DNA of 64,000 nt from Clostridium merdae. GTDB lineage: Bacteria; Bacillota; Clostridia; Oscillospirales; Acutalibacteraceae. This document shows positions 34,314 through 43,530 of the stretch, piece after piece; the stretch's first letter is position 1; each line of letters starts with the position of its first letter. The stretch spans positions 62,001 through 126,000 of the forward strand of contig NZ_FXLN01000004.1 in the NCBI RefSeq assembly GCF_900176635.1. Direction: 5' to 3'. The notes beneath the pieces are model-generated. The model ran no database searches and was not told the origin of the DNA. It saw nothing but the letters and a program-made list of their open reading frames with translations. A program made the translations under genes and the position numbers.

Positions 34314-35780
34314 ATGACAGATACAAAAACGAAATCTGTTGCAATGACAATGCCTGAACCCGATCCCAAATTAAAAGCCGGCAAATTCAAAGATCTTTTA
34401 CGTTACCTTGGCCCAGGAATTATTGTGGCATCTGCTTCAATTGGAAACGGAGAAATTTTCTTTGCCAGCCGTGAAGGCTCGCTATTCGGATTTTCTCTTC
34501 TCTGGACCTTTTTATTGTGTGCAATTATGAAAGGAAGCGTAGTTTTCGTTGGCTCCAAATTTGCAACATTAACCGGAGAACACCCCGCTACACGATGGGG
34601 ACAGATTCTACCAGGCACTAAAAACTGGGTCGCTATTTTCTTGGGTATTGTGGCTGCCATAGCCATCCCATCCTCTATCTGCGGCTTTATTAAGGTGTTG
34701 GGGCAATGGACCTGCTGGACCTTTGGATTAAACACAAGCTATACCGTACTTTGCGGTACAATCTGGGCACTGGTTGGATTCTTATTCGTATTTTTTAGTT
34801 ATGAAAAAATGGAGAAAGTATCCACTGGTATTGTTCTTATTCTGGTTATTTTCGCTTTGATAGCAATCTTTGTATCTAATCCAGACTGGCTCGCACTGTT
34901 ACAGGGTTTCGTTCCAACCATCCCGGCTGGGTATCCTGAATGGGTGCAGACCAAAAGACCTGAAATTCTTTCCGGACCCATTCTGCTAGAGATTGTCAGC
35001 GCAGTTGGCATCCTTGGCGGTGGAATCCAAGATTATCTCGGTTATATGGGTACAATGAGCGAAAAGAACTGGGGCATGTATGGGAATGAACGTATTTCAG
35101 ACATTCAGTCATCTCTGAAAAACTTATCTGGCAAAGAGATGATTCCGCTTCCGGAGGACGAGAATACGGTTTCAAATGCCAAAGGGTGGCTGAAAGCTGT
35201 TAAAATTGATAACGTTACTTCCTTTACCGCAGTTTGGCTCGTCGGTTCCATATTCATGATTCTTGGTAACGTTGTACTTGGAACCAATGGAATGCAGGTT
35301 GTTCCTTCCAATGACGAGATTATTCAAAATCAAGCTCACTTCTTCTCAGTCATTTCTCCTGGTCTGGTATTACTATATAAGGCTGCTATTTTCTGCGCAT
35401 TCTTTGGTGGTCTTGTAGCACTCAGCACTCAGGTATATCCCGCAACATTTCGTGCATGCTTTTCTCCGGTATTCCCTGCCATTCAAAAGCAAGAAAACAA
35501 ATTTAAAACTCGTTTATGGGTTGCAGTATTTTGCATTTTCGGCGGTATTTTATTGGCATGGACGAATATTACTTATACATTCGTTCTTCAGGTTGCAACT
35601 GTAATTGGCAGTGTTTTTGGAATCGGCCTTGTAGGACTCTTACTTCTTTGGACTGAGAAAAAAAGCTTGCCAAAGGAATATCAACTCAAACCCGCTTGGT
35701 TTTCATTAACACTTGTAAGCAGCATTATCATGACTTTACTGGGTGTTATCGCATTTTTACAGTTGTTCAAATTCATCTAA
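34314..35780 (+). CDS. Nramp-fold transporter lacking metal-binding motifs
   Basis: 488 residues with about 11 membrane segments. The opening LRYLGPGIIVASASIGNGEIFFASREGSLFG aligns with Nramp TM1 (GPGflv..ayvDPGN), but DPGN is replaced by a segment around SIGNGE. The TM6 region VGILGGGIQDYLGYMG stands where Nramp has the metal-binding MPH motif, and both Met and His are gone. A hydrophilic loop (about 255-300) follows. Loss of both motifs argues against Mn/Fe transport. In its setting after the ThDP enzyme, TIM-barrel and AroE-like genes, uptake of the organic acid handled by those enzymes is plausible. ATG 34314 has AAAAGGAG upstream. Confidence 0.85.
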   Translation: MTDTKTKSVAMTMPEPDPKLKAGKFKDLLRYLGPGIIVASASIGNGEIFFASREGSLFGFSLLWTFLLCAIMKGSVVFVGSKFATLTGEHPATRWGQILPGTKNWVAIFLGIVAAIAIPSSICGFIKVLGQWTCWTFGLNTSYTVLCGTIWALVGFLFVFFSYEKMEKVSTGIVLILVIFALIAIFVSNPDWLALLQGFVPTIPAGYPEWVQTKRPEILSGPILLEIVSAVGILGGGIQDYLGYMGTMSEKNWGMYGNERISDIQSSLKNLSGKEMIPLPEDENTVSNAKGWLKAVKIDNVTSFTAVWLVGSIFMILGNVVLGTNGMQVVPSNDEIIQNQAHFFSVISPGLVLLYKAAIFCAFFGGLVALSTQVYPATFRACFSPVFPAIQKQENKFKTRLWVAVFCIFGGILLAWTNITYTFVLQVATVIGSVFGIGLVGLLLLWTEKKSLPKEYQLKPAWFSLTLVSSIIMTLLGVIAFLQLFKFI

Positions 35781-35797
35781 AACCTATTTATCACTCT

Positions 35798-35832
35798 AAA
35801 AAAACAAGCTCATTGAATTGGGCTTGTTTTTT
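35798..35832 (+). terminator. Terminator of the ThDP/AroE/transporter operon
   Basis: AAAAAACAAGC and GCTTGTTTTTT form the stem, 18 bases after the transporter stop. Between it and 36038 nothing else is recognisable. Confidence 0.88.
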
Positions 35833-36038
35833 GTTATCAATTTTTTATATGTTATGTAGCTGTATTACTAAATTGGCTTTGTGATTCAAATCCTATACTC
35901 TGTTCGCGATGCGATTTAGAGATGATTGCTTTTAGTCAAGTATTGTCTCTTCACACCACCGCTATCTTGAGCTGTGGTAAATGCAACCGACAAAAGTTGA
36001 GGTATTGTAGTTGTAGGTCAAGGCGTTTCTATCAACAA

Positions 36039-36077
36039 AAAAAGGGAAACTCTGTATGAAGCAGAGTTTCCCTTTTT
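36039..36077 (-). terminator. Terminator of the giant-protein operon
   Basis: AAAAAGGGAAACTCTG and CAGAGTTTCCCTTTTT mirror each other around TATGAAG. It sits 8 bases past the stop of the minus-strand gene at 36085 and would also work on plus. Confidence 0.88.
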
Positions 36078-36084
36078 AAATGCT

Positions 36085-37143
36085 TTAATTGAGTAGAGTG
36101 CCGCGGATTCGGGAGGAAAAACCGTCGAGTCTCTCTCCAATTCCCGGCAGGGATAACGCCTCACCGGGGTCATTGGCGGTCTCCAGCATGGAAAACTGGC
36201 TGGGGAGATAGAAAGACTTATTCATATTCATTCCGGCAATCAACTGCCGCGCTACAATATCCCCTCCAGAATAACCGGACACCACGATAGAGAAAAGCGC
36301 TTTGTCGTAAAAGCGTGTTTGGCGGAACAAGGCGGTAAGGCGGTTAATAAAGGCGGTCATATTTGCGGACATAGCGTCGTTATAATTGGGACACAGCATT
36401 ACTACTCCCGAGCAACGGCGCACCGCGGGGTACACCTCATCCTGCATTACGCCACCGTAAAAGCAACCTCCTCGCTCACCAAAGTGAAGGCACATGGTAT
36501 AGGGGCAGCCCGAACAATCAGACAAAGTACCGTTGCGCAACCCGATTTCGGTTACAATAAACGCATCGCCAAGGCGAGTCTTCACCTCACTCCAGAGTGC
36601 CATTGTGTTGGAGGTATGATGGTTCGAAGCGTGTAGTACCAATAATTCGGGCTTCTCCGGTTTGGGGAAGCTTTCTTTCTCTAATCGGTCGGCAAGCTCT
36701 CGGGCAGCTGCTCGGTAAGCTCCCAATAAATCGGTATTGAGCTGTTTTGCCTGCACCTTAAAGTTCACGAGGGAACCGGTGCCCTCCACCAGTGGGCGTC
36801 CCAAAAATGCACAGCCTGCCAAATTTGCTGCCAATGTTAGCTCAGTCGCCTCCGATTTGGTATACAAAGGTGAGGTTCCGTCTACGATTAATCCTGCTGT
36901 GCAGCCCTTTAGCAGCTCGGGTTCCCGGCGCAGGCGAGCCAACAGCTTTACATACTCTATGTTTGTGCCGGTATCTCCAAGCGGTAAGGCAAACAGGAGA
37001 CGCTCTCCGGTCAGGTTGGTTAGCTCTTCTGCACGGCGTAAAGTGCGGGTCTGCCGCCCTTCCAGAGCGTGACGCAATATTTCGTCCAGACGTATGTCTG
37101 CTCCTTGAACGTCCGGATGGGGATAGATTACTATCAAGGACAT
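36085..37143 (-). CDS. Flavodoxin-fold NAD(P)H oxidoreductase-like protein with four-Cys cluster
   Basis: 352 residues in two parts. The C-terminal part (about 165-350) is a flavodoxin-like FMN-reductase fold: LLVLHASNHHTSNTMALW is the FMN phosphate loop, MLCPNYNDAMSANMTAFINRL matches the usual 'sP.Yw...s..lk.fiDR' segment, and FSIVVSGYSGGD follows. Between them Cys210, Cys213, Cys218 and Cys227 (CSGC...C...C) could hold an iron-sulfur cluster or metal. The N-terminal part (about 1-155) seems to be a degenerate second copy of the same fold (LLFALPLGDTGTNIEYVKLLARL). Last gene of the operon with the dehydrogenase-like and giant proteins. Substrate unknown. AAGGT lies ahead of the ATG. Confidence 0.72.
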   Translation of the reverse strand: MSLIVIYPHPDVQGADIRLDEILRHALEGRQTRTLRRAEELTNLTGERLLFALPLGDTGTNIEYVKLLARLRREPELLKGCTAGLIVDGTSPLYTKSEATELTLAANLAGCAFLGRPLVEGTGSLVNFKVQAKQLNTDLLGAYRAAARELADRLEKESFPKPEKPELLVLHASNHHTSNTMALWSEVKTRLGDAFIVTEIGLRNGTLSDCSGCPYTMCLHFGERGGCFYGGVMQDEVYPAVRRCSGVVMLCPNYNDAMSANMTAFINRLTALFRQTRFYDKALFSIVVSGYSGGDIVARQLIAGMNMNKSFYLPSQFSMLETANDPGEALSLPGIGERLDGFSSRIRGTLLN

Positions 37144-37167
37144 TCCAATACCTTCTTTATTAAGCAG

Positions 37168-38406
37168 TTATAAAATTTCTTTTAAGTGCTGTGCCGCCTC
37201 CTGAATATGGCTAAACAGTTCATCTGGAATGTGGGGAAGCAACTCGGTTTCAATACCAGCCGGGGTAAATCGATTCTTCACACCCATATAAATGCCGTCC
37301 AGAAATACAGAGCCGCAGTGCCATTCTCCCCGCAAGGCGAGCAGCAGAGACAACGCACCGGAGGATAAGGCAGGAGCCACATAGGGCTTAAAGCCCAGCT
37401 CACGCATTTTTAAATTAGCTGTCACTGTAAGGTGTGTCAGTTCCTGAGAAAGTTCTTCATCATAGTGCTCGATGGAATTGGCAATGAAAAGTCCAGTGCC
37501 ATGAGGGCCGAAGGAACGCCCTTCCGACAGAAAAGAGGAAAATCTCGTGTCTCGCTTTGCATAATAGGCAGCCCGGGCGTTCATCACGCCAAGGCCAAAG
37601 CCCTGAATCTGTTCAGGTCGCAGGCCCTTGCCATCCCAAACGCCAGATTCGTCACGGTTGCTTTCCAAATACGCTGTTTTGGCTAAGGGATCCACAGGGT
37701 CTGACACAGCGCACCACAAGCCTTGGAACTGAGCGTCACGAGCCATTTTAGCATAGTGCTTTACGATGGCGGCGTTCGCCTCAAATTGAGCCATACGCAC
37801 ATCCTTTACCTGAGAGCCGACCGGAGGAATGCCCTTGGAGGCAACAAAAACAAACACATCACAGTCAAAAATGCGGTCAGGGGAGACAATTTCAACTTCA
37901 GGCAGGGCGTCGTAATCCCACGGAATTGCGACCTGACCCATCTCAAACTCCCAGCGGGAGGTGATTTGATCCGATACATCACAGATGCCGATGGAGGAAA
38001 TGACGTCTCCACCCATTAGTTTTAGTCCGGTGAGTAATGTAGAGCCAACATCCCCAATCGCCACGATATTGACTCGCCGCTTACCGGTTTTTGGAGCGGC
38101 ATTGAGCAGTTCTTCCCAACCAATGCGGCCGGTGTTGATGGCGGTGAGGCGACCTTCAGCAATAGCGGCCACAGTGGGGGTATCCACTTCTACTTCAGTC
38201 ATGCGGGAGGCATCCAACACCTCCAGCCCGTGGGGTGCAAATAGCTGCCCCGGGTGGTCTACACGAAAAGAGCCTCTGCCCAAAACTGCATCCCCAGAAA
38301 CGGGAGCAAAGAGTCTGCCCTCTGTAACCGGAGCTATGGGCGAACCAAAGCCGTCTTGAGGGGTAAGAGATACGAGGTTAGCACCCTTATAACTGTAGTA
38401 ATACAT
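37168..38406 (-). CDS. Malate/lactate-dehydrogenase-like Rossmann protein
   Basis: 412 residues. A unique N-terminal region (about 1-108) precedes a dinucleotide fold: VNIVAIGDVGSTLLTGLKLMG (about 112-132) and ISSIGICDV, where Asp143 suggests NAD(H). Later CAVSDPVDPLAKTAY corresponds to the 'vsNPvD.lt' strand of lactate/malate dehydrogenases, and GLGVMNARAAYYAK to the helix that follows. The C-terminal part has GTGLFIANSIEHYDEELS and APALSSGALSLLLALRGEWHCGSVFLDGIYMGVKNRF, like the final helices of that family. ATG 38406 has GGAAGGTGAT upstream. It lies 70 bases after the giant gene and 24 before the flavoprotein, in one operon. The substrate is unknown. Confidence 0.75.
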   Translation of the reverse strand: MYYYSYKGANLVSLTPQDGFGSPIAPVTEGRLFAPVSGDAVLGRGSFRVDHPGQLFAPHGLEVLDASRMTEVEVDTPTVAAIAEGRLTAINTGRIGWEELLNAAPKTGKRRVNIVAIGDVGSTLLTGLKLMGGDVISSIGICDVSDQITSRWEFEMGQVAIPWDYDALPEVEIVSPDRIFDCDVFVFVASKGIPPVGSQVKDVRMAQFEANAAIVKHYAKMARDAQFQGLWCAVSDPVDPLAKTAYLESNRDESGVWDGKGLRPEQIQGFGLGVMNARAAYYAKRDTRFSSFLSEGRSFGPHGTGLFIANSIEHYDEELSQELTHLTVTANLKMRELGFKPYVAPALSSGALSLLLALRGEWHCGSVFLDGIYMGVKNRFTPAGIETELLPHIPDELFSHIQEAAQHLKEIL

Positions 38407-38476
38407 AGCATCACCTTCCAAAAAAGTATTGTATTTCATAAAAACGGGAAGAGGGGAAACCCCCAGCATGCCGTAA

Positions 38477-41400
38477 TTATAAATATTCACGCAACAGCTG
38501 TTCTAAATCATTTTTGAGGTAAACCGATGCGGACAAATTGGGGTCATAGCTCAAGCAGGTGCCTTTGTCCGGGCACAAGGGTAAAATAACGGCCTCTGCC
38601 AATCGGGATAATGTCAAATTCCTGCCATAAAGAATACGATATTCCTGCTCAAGTGTAGAGATGACATCGTGTGCCGCCTCTAGGCAAGTACGAGATAAGC
38701 AAAACACCGCTTCACGACCGCACTCAGACAAGTGAGAAGGGGAGGCATAAGGTAAAATATGGTTGATGCCGGGTAAAAGGCCGGGAACCGGGAAGCTGGA
38801 ACGACGCACGGTGTTCCCGCCAATAAAGGGATAAAAGGTGGATTCCACAAACCACTGACGTAGCCGGGGAAGAAAGTAAACACTGTCGATCGGCCTTTCC
38901 CACGAATGCATTAAATCTTTGCCATAACCCGACAGTACACCCACCAACACCATGCGGATAGGAACCTCCTCCTCACGCAGGATGGGGTCGAGTACTCCCA
39001 TACGCAGGCCGGGGTGCATGAGGTCGTCTACCAAAATCACCGGTCGATTAAAGGATTTAATGGTGCGAATCTGGCAGGGAATCGAGGCGTAATAGGGGAA
39101 GGCTTCAATCGTTGTTTCGGTAAGGTCTGGGGAAAATACGCGGTCGGTATGAATGGTTTTGGTTACGGTGTTGGGAACGCTTTTCCCTCGAAGCAGCTTG
39201 CCAAATGGAACACACATATTTTCGCCCAGTTTGCGCGGTACAATCGGTATGGAGGGCACATTGTTATAAGCCGTAATTTTCTCCAGCAGGCGGTGGTGGA
39301 TGATGTCGGCAGACAGTGTTAGAACCAAAGAACCCGGGTACAGGCCGGTTAGTGCGTACTGAAGCCGCTCGTGGTTGCGACGAATGGATGACAGTACCCG
39401 TGAATTGCGGCAAAGCGGCTCTTGAATCGTAGTCTCCAGATTTTGAATGAGCACAGTAGGGGCGTGCATATCCACCTCACGAATTGGTGCTTCTCCTTCT
39501 CGAGAGACAAAGCCCTGCCGAGCCAGTGTGTCTTCGAGTTGCGTTGGAATGCGGTTATCGTGGGGACGAAAAACAGCATAAACGTATTCTTGCTCCAGTG
39601 CATGAGCGAACAATTCACTGAGTAGAAGCTGAGCATAATCCTTGTGCTTTTCTGACGTATCGGCGCTTAGTGCGGTAATGAAAAGCACGTTACCGGCGGA
39701 ACGAAGACGAATTCGATTTGCCAGTTCGTGATCCTCCAGCGCAGAGAAAAGCTGCGAGGTTGTCAATAGGCGATAGCTGATAAACCCGAGGTGGCGCTCA
39801 TGACCGGTGCGGCGCAGCAGCAAGATGCGATCTTGTCGGCGCAGAATTGCCGCACACACCTCCTCCCCATTTGGATAATCGGCAGTTAGACTGCACAACA
39901 GTGCGGGGGATGGAGTGTCAATCCATTGGAATTCCAAATCCCCAGCATAGAGAAGGGGTTTGTCGGGAGTATCTCGAAGATAAAGACCATTTTGATAAAT
40001 GAAATCTTGAATAACCGGGTCAGTAAAGGTGGAAATATCCCGATTCAAATCCACGTTTTCCCGGATACGGGTTGAACTGATGTCCTCCAGGTGGGGAGGC
40101 AGCTGCAACTGAATTACATTTCCGTTGATTGGTAGATCACGGGGCAGCTCCGCTTCTCCCGCGCGGCGGAAAATGATATGGTTCATCTGATGGATGGAAT
40201 AGGGCACTGGCTGCGCCCGATAGGACGATGCGTTGAGCACCACGTCACTCCCCACAACTACATAAACCTGCTGTTTCGGGAACAGCTCCACCAGTTGCCG
40301 CAGATTATCGGGATTGGCGATGTTAACCGGAATATCATCTGGAAATAGGTGAACGTGAAAATCTCCGGCTACCGACAAGTTGACAATTTGCCGGCGGATT
40401 AAATGGGGCTGGGCTTTTTTCGACCAAGAGAACTCATCGACCGCTAAATACACTTCAAAGCCCATATCTCGAATGGCATGAACAATGCCCTTGTGAGAAA
40501 GGGTAAAGGGGTCGAAGGTGCCAGGAAAAAATGCAATTTTGCGGGGTTTGTCAAAAGTAAAGGGACCGTGATCCAATCTTCGCACTGCAATAAAGCGGTT
40601 AATATGAGCAAGTGCAGCGGCACGGTAGAAGAAGGTTAGACTGCTGTGACCCGGCACCTCTTGCATCAGGAAGAGCAGTTTGCGGTAACACAGTGAAAAT
40701 AGACGTCCTTTTTCTTCCATGTTGAGCACGGTTGATTCAAACAGTAGCTTACCAACAACCAGTAGGGCTTCCTGATGAACCTCTTCCCGGTAATGAGCCA
40801 ACCCTTGGAGCAACAGTCCAAGCAGCTCTTGCCGCCGGGCTTCATAGGCCGATTCCGACTCGGGGAATCGTTCCCGATATGCGGGGTAGTACTGAAGCAG
40901 CACACCAATAGTGTTGAGCGCTCCAGAAACAGCGGAATTACTGGAGGAACCGAGCAATCCCTTAAGCCATAGCACCTGCTCGTTTAGTTCGTTCGGGTGT
41001 AGGTACAGGGCAGTCTTGCCCAAATACTCAGGAATATATTTCGAAATTTCGTACTGCCCCATTTCCAAACCCTTCCCAAGCTCCACAACAACCTCATTGC
41101 GCTGGTCGCGTCGCAGAATAGGCAGAGTTCGTACCAGAGCCGAACCAGCGGTGTGCCGAACCACCACTCGCTCCGAAACTTTGATTAGATTGGAAAAATG
41201 AGTAGCAATATGCAGTACATGTGTTTTCAGGCCATGCTCCACCTGGTCTCGCAATAGCTCTACACCAGCCACTTTAACAACCCACGGAGTGGCGATTTTC
41301 AGGTTGTCCAGAAAGACCTCGCTGGTAATATCCGTGTGGTACAGCGTATGCTCAAGATTGGTAACATCTTCTCCTGCTCGGCGTAAGATTTTGCATTGAA

Positions 41401-43270
41401 GAAAGATGGTTGTCAAATCTTTAGAGTGCAAATTTCGTGTAACCTCAACGATGCGTGTCATCTGCGGGTGGCTGCGAGGAAGAGAACGCTGTACCTCCCG
41501 CAAAAACTCAAGGGAGACAATAACGAGCCGTAACTCTCCGCAAGAAGCAAAGCAAGCGGCAAAGTTAATCAATTTGCCCCGCGTTTCCTCACCGTAATAA
41601 TGGGCAGGGAGATTCCGGATAGCATCCAGCAGAGTAAACGCAGTGTCGGAGGTGATTTCCTCCGAATACTCATAGTAGTTGAGCAAAGCACCCAAAAAGC
41701 GGGGAATATCTCCGGGGCGAGCATAATTCAGCATTGCCCCAACCAAAAGCTTCAATGCGTAGCTAATGTGAGAGCGCTCCTGCGGGGTGGTCTTATGGTC
41801 GGGGAAAATAATTTTATCCAAATAATGCGCCCATAAGGTAAATGGAACTTCCTCTGCCGGGTCGTTTTCCGCATCCCCGGGAATTTCTTTACGATAAACC
41901 AAATGAAAACGCGCGATGATTTGACCCATCAGGCTGCCCGCTTGGCGCCTTATATCGCCCTCACGGTGGATGAGTAGTTCATATAGAAAAGACAACGCTT
42001 GTGTCTTTTGCCTCACAGAAAGATAGGTGAAATACTCCTCAAACACATTGAGGTACGCGCGCAAATGTCGCCAGCTTTTAGCGGAGCGAGCCTCCTCGAT
42101 AATATTGCCAAATTTTTGCTCATTAGAGAGCATGTGCATCAGTTGCAGGTTGTGCTCTACGGACAAAAGGATAAGGCTGTTTAATGTTTCTTCCGGATTC
42201 ATCAGCGCAGGGTCCTTGTGGGGTGTAGGGCACTGCTGGTGCCCTGTTAAATCAACATCTACGCCAAGGCTGCGCATATAGTTCTCAAAGTCATGGAGCT
42301 TCTCATACACAAATTCATACCGTCTGCGCTTTTTGGGATCCACATTTTCAAGCTTTGATAATATGACTTGGTACGACTCATCGAGCGGGTAAAGAATCGT
42401 AACTTCATTCCCATTCGCATCCCGAATTTGCTTAGACCGAAAATCGGCGTAGATTAAAAGAAGTGACTCTACGGAAAGTGACTCAAGCTCCAAATCCCAC
42501 GTGGAATGGTTGGAGGCGATATGACTAATTCCATCCATTTTTCGTGCAAGAAGCCATTGGTCGGTGTAGTAGTAGTGCAAATAGGGAACTCGCTCGCCGG
42601 GGCGGCAGCCAAATTTACCAAAATCGTGTGTAGCCGCTGCTCCAGAGATGAGGGTCAAATCTACCTCTACCCCAGCCTCCTTAAGGCCACGAGCGGCAAT
42701 CATCGCAATGTAGTGTACACCAGCAATATGGCTTAGCGTTTGGTAGGGAGTTACCTCTACTCCAATGCGCATCAGCTCGTAAAGGAATTCCTCCTGCCAC
42801 GCGTTCATTAGGCGGCGGTATTCTTTTGCGCTGTTGCACTGGCCGTACTCCTCTTCCGAAAGAAACTGAAAATCCACCATGGGGTCAAACAGAAGGGCGG
42901 CGCGCTCATAATTTAATAGAATATGGAGTATGGTAAGGTAAATTTGAGCCCCCTGTGCATATTGGTCTGCTTTTGGCGCAAACCCGTTTTTCGGAAACAT
43001 GAGACTGCAAATATATTGGTAAGAAAAACGAAGCCAGCCTTCCTCTGGTGCATCCGGGCACAGCTGGTTCAGTACTGGAGCGCATAAATCCAGCACGTTT
43101 GTGCAGCGAAGTCGTTCCCGAATAGGGAATAGAGTGGCTAGTCCCTCAATCCAATTCGGATTCTTAAATCGATCCAGAGTAATCTTTCGGTTTGGAAGAA
43201 CGGCCAACCGGAGGGAGGTTAGTGCCTCGGTAATCTCTCGGTTTACCTGAAAAATCAGCTTGTCGTGCAT
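38477..43270 (-). CDS. Giant multidomain protein: HD + helical repeats + NadD-like + GNAT-like + PRTase-like
   Basis: 1597 residues in one frame. (1) Residues about 170-285: HD phosphohydrolase, with H181, the H215-D216 pair in ATHDFGKFG, H250/H255 and D276. (2) About 300-895: long helix-rich region with HEAT-like spacing. (3) About 908-1095: nucleotidylyltransferase of the NadD/cytidylyltransferase fold, IAFFPGTFDPFTLSHKGIV (GTFDP, with His926 at the second HxxH position) and ISSTRIREN (1064-1072). (4) About 1130-1260: GNAT-like region with few motifs. (5) About 1300-1480: phosphoribosyltransferase-like domain with RPVILVDDLMHPGLRM (about 1409-1424), the PRPP loop. No signal peptide. AAAGGTGGG precedes the ATG. 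First gene of a three-gene operon. Fused NadD and HD modules recall the nadD-yqeK gene pair of Firmicutes. Function unknown; nucleotide or NAD-like metabolism is inferred. Confidence 0.85.
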   Translation of the reverse strand: MHDKLIFQVNREITEALTSLRLAVLPNRKITLDRFKNPNWIEGLATLFPIRERLRCTNVLDLCAPVLNQLCPDAPEEGWLRFSYQYICSLMFPKNGFAPKADQYAQGAQIYLTILHILLNYERAALLFDPMVDFQFLSEEEYGQCNSAKEYRRLMNAWQEEFLYELMRIGVEVTPYQTLSHIAGVHYIAMIAARGLKEAGVEVDLTLISGAAATHDFGKFGCRPGERVPYLHYYYTDQWLLARKMDGISHIASNHSTWDLELESLSVESLLLIYADFRSKQIRDANGNEVTILYPLDESYQVILSKLENVDPKKRRRYEFVYEKLHDFENYMRSLGVDVDLTGHQQCPTPHKDPALMNPEETLNSLILLSVEHNLQLMHMLSNEQKFGNIIEEARSAKSWRHLRAYLNVFEEYFTYLSVRQKTQALSFLYELLIHREGDIRRQAGSLMGQIIARFHLVYRKEIPGDAENDPAEEVPFTLWAHYLDKIIFPDHKTTPQERSHISYALKLLVGAMLNYARPGDIPRFLGALLNYYEYSEEITSDTAFTLLDAIRNLPAHYYGEETRGKLINFAACFASCGELRLVIVSLEFLREVQRSLPRSHPQMTRIVEVTRNLHSKDLTTIFLQCKILRRAGEDVTNLEHTLYHTDITSEVFLDNLKIATPWVVKVAGVELLRDQVEHGLKTHVLHIATHFSNLIKVSERVVVRHTAGSALVRTLPILRRDQRNEVVVELGKGLEMGQYEISKYIPEYLGKTALYLHPNELNEQVLWLKGLLGSSSNSAVSGALNTIGVLLQYYPAYRERFPESESAYEARRQELLGLLLQGLAHYREEVHQEALLVVGKLLFESTVLNMEEKGRLFSLCYRKLLFLMQEVPGHSSLTFFYRAAALAHINRFIAVRRLDHGPFTFDKPRKIAFFPGTFDPFTLSHKGIVHAIRDMGFEVYLAVDEFSWSKKAQPHLIRRQIVNLSVAGDFHVHLFPDDIPVNIANPDNLRQLVELFPKQQVYVVVGSDVVLNASSYRAQPVPYSIHQMNHIIFRRAGEAELPRDLPINGNVIQLQLPPHLEDISSTRIRENVDLNRDISTFTDPVIQDFIYQNGLYLRDTPDKPLLYAGDLEFQWIDTPSPALLCSLTADYPNGEEVCAAILRRQDRILLLRRTGHERHLGFISYRLLTTSQLFSALEDHELANRIRLRSAGNVLFITALSADTSEKHKDYAQLLLSELFAHALEQEYVYAVFRPHDNRIPTQLEDTLARQGFVSREGEAPIREVDMHAPTVLIQNLETTIQEPLCRNSRVLSSIRRNHERLQYALTGLYPGSLVLTLSADIIHHRLLEKITAYNNVPSIPIVPRKLGENMCVPFGKLLRGKSVPNTVTKTIHTDRVFSPDLTETTIEAFPYYASIPCQIRTIKSFNRPVILVDDLMHPGLRMGVLDPILREEEVPIRMVLVGVLSGYGKDLMHSWERPIDSVYFLPRLRQWFVESTFYPFIGGNTVRRSSFPVPGLLPGINHILPYASPSHLSECGREAVFCLSRTCLEAAHDVISTLEQEYRILYGRNLTLSRLAEAVILPLCPDKGTCLSYDPNLSASVYLKNDLEQLLREYL

Positions 43271-43530
43271 GGGTGACCCACCTTTCGCATGCCATACAAA
43301 AGAATGAAAAATACACGGGTGTACAGAGAACCAACATACCTCTTATGTCCAATGAAAACGTAAGTTAAATTTTTTTCATTGTAACATAATTCCCGAGGGT
43401 TGGAAAGAGAGGAAGCGTCGATGATTCTGCTGTTCTTAGTATGGTTTTCAAAAGATTTTATAATAAAGATTTTATTGTGAAATCGAAGTTCTATTATAAA
43501 AAATGAAATTATACTCGAGTGATGTACATA

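Noticed and set aside
39349..41201. Several open frames of 65-100 codons inside the giant gene
   Set aside because: They are shadows of the 1597-codon frame, which keeps family motifs along its whole length.
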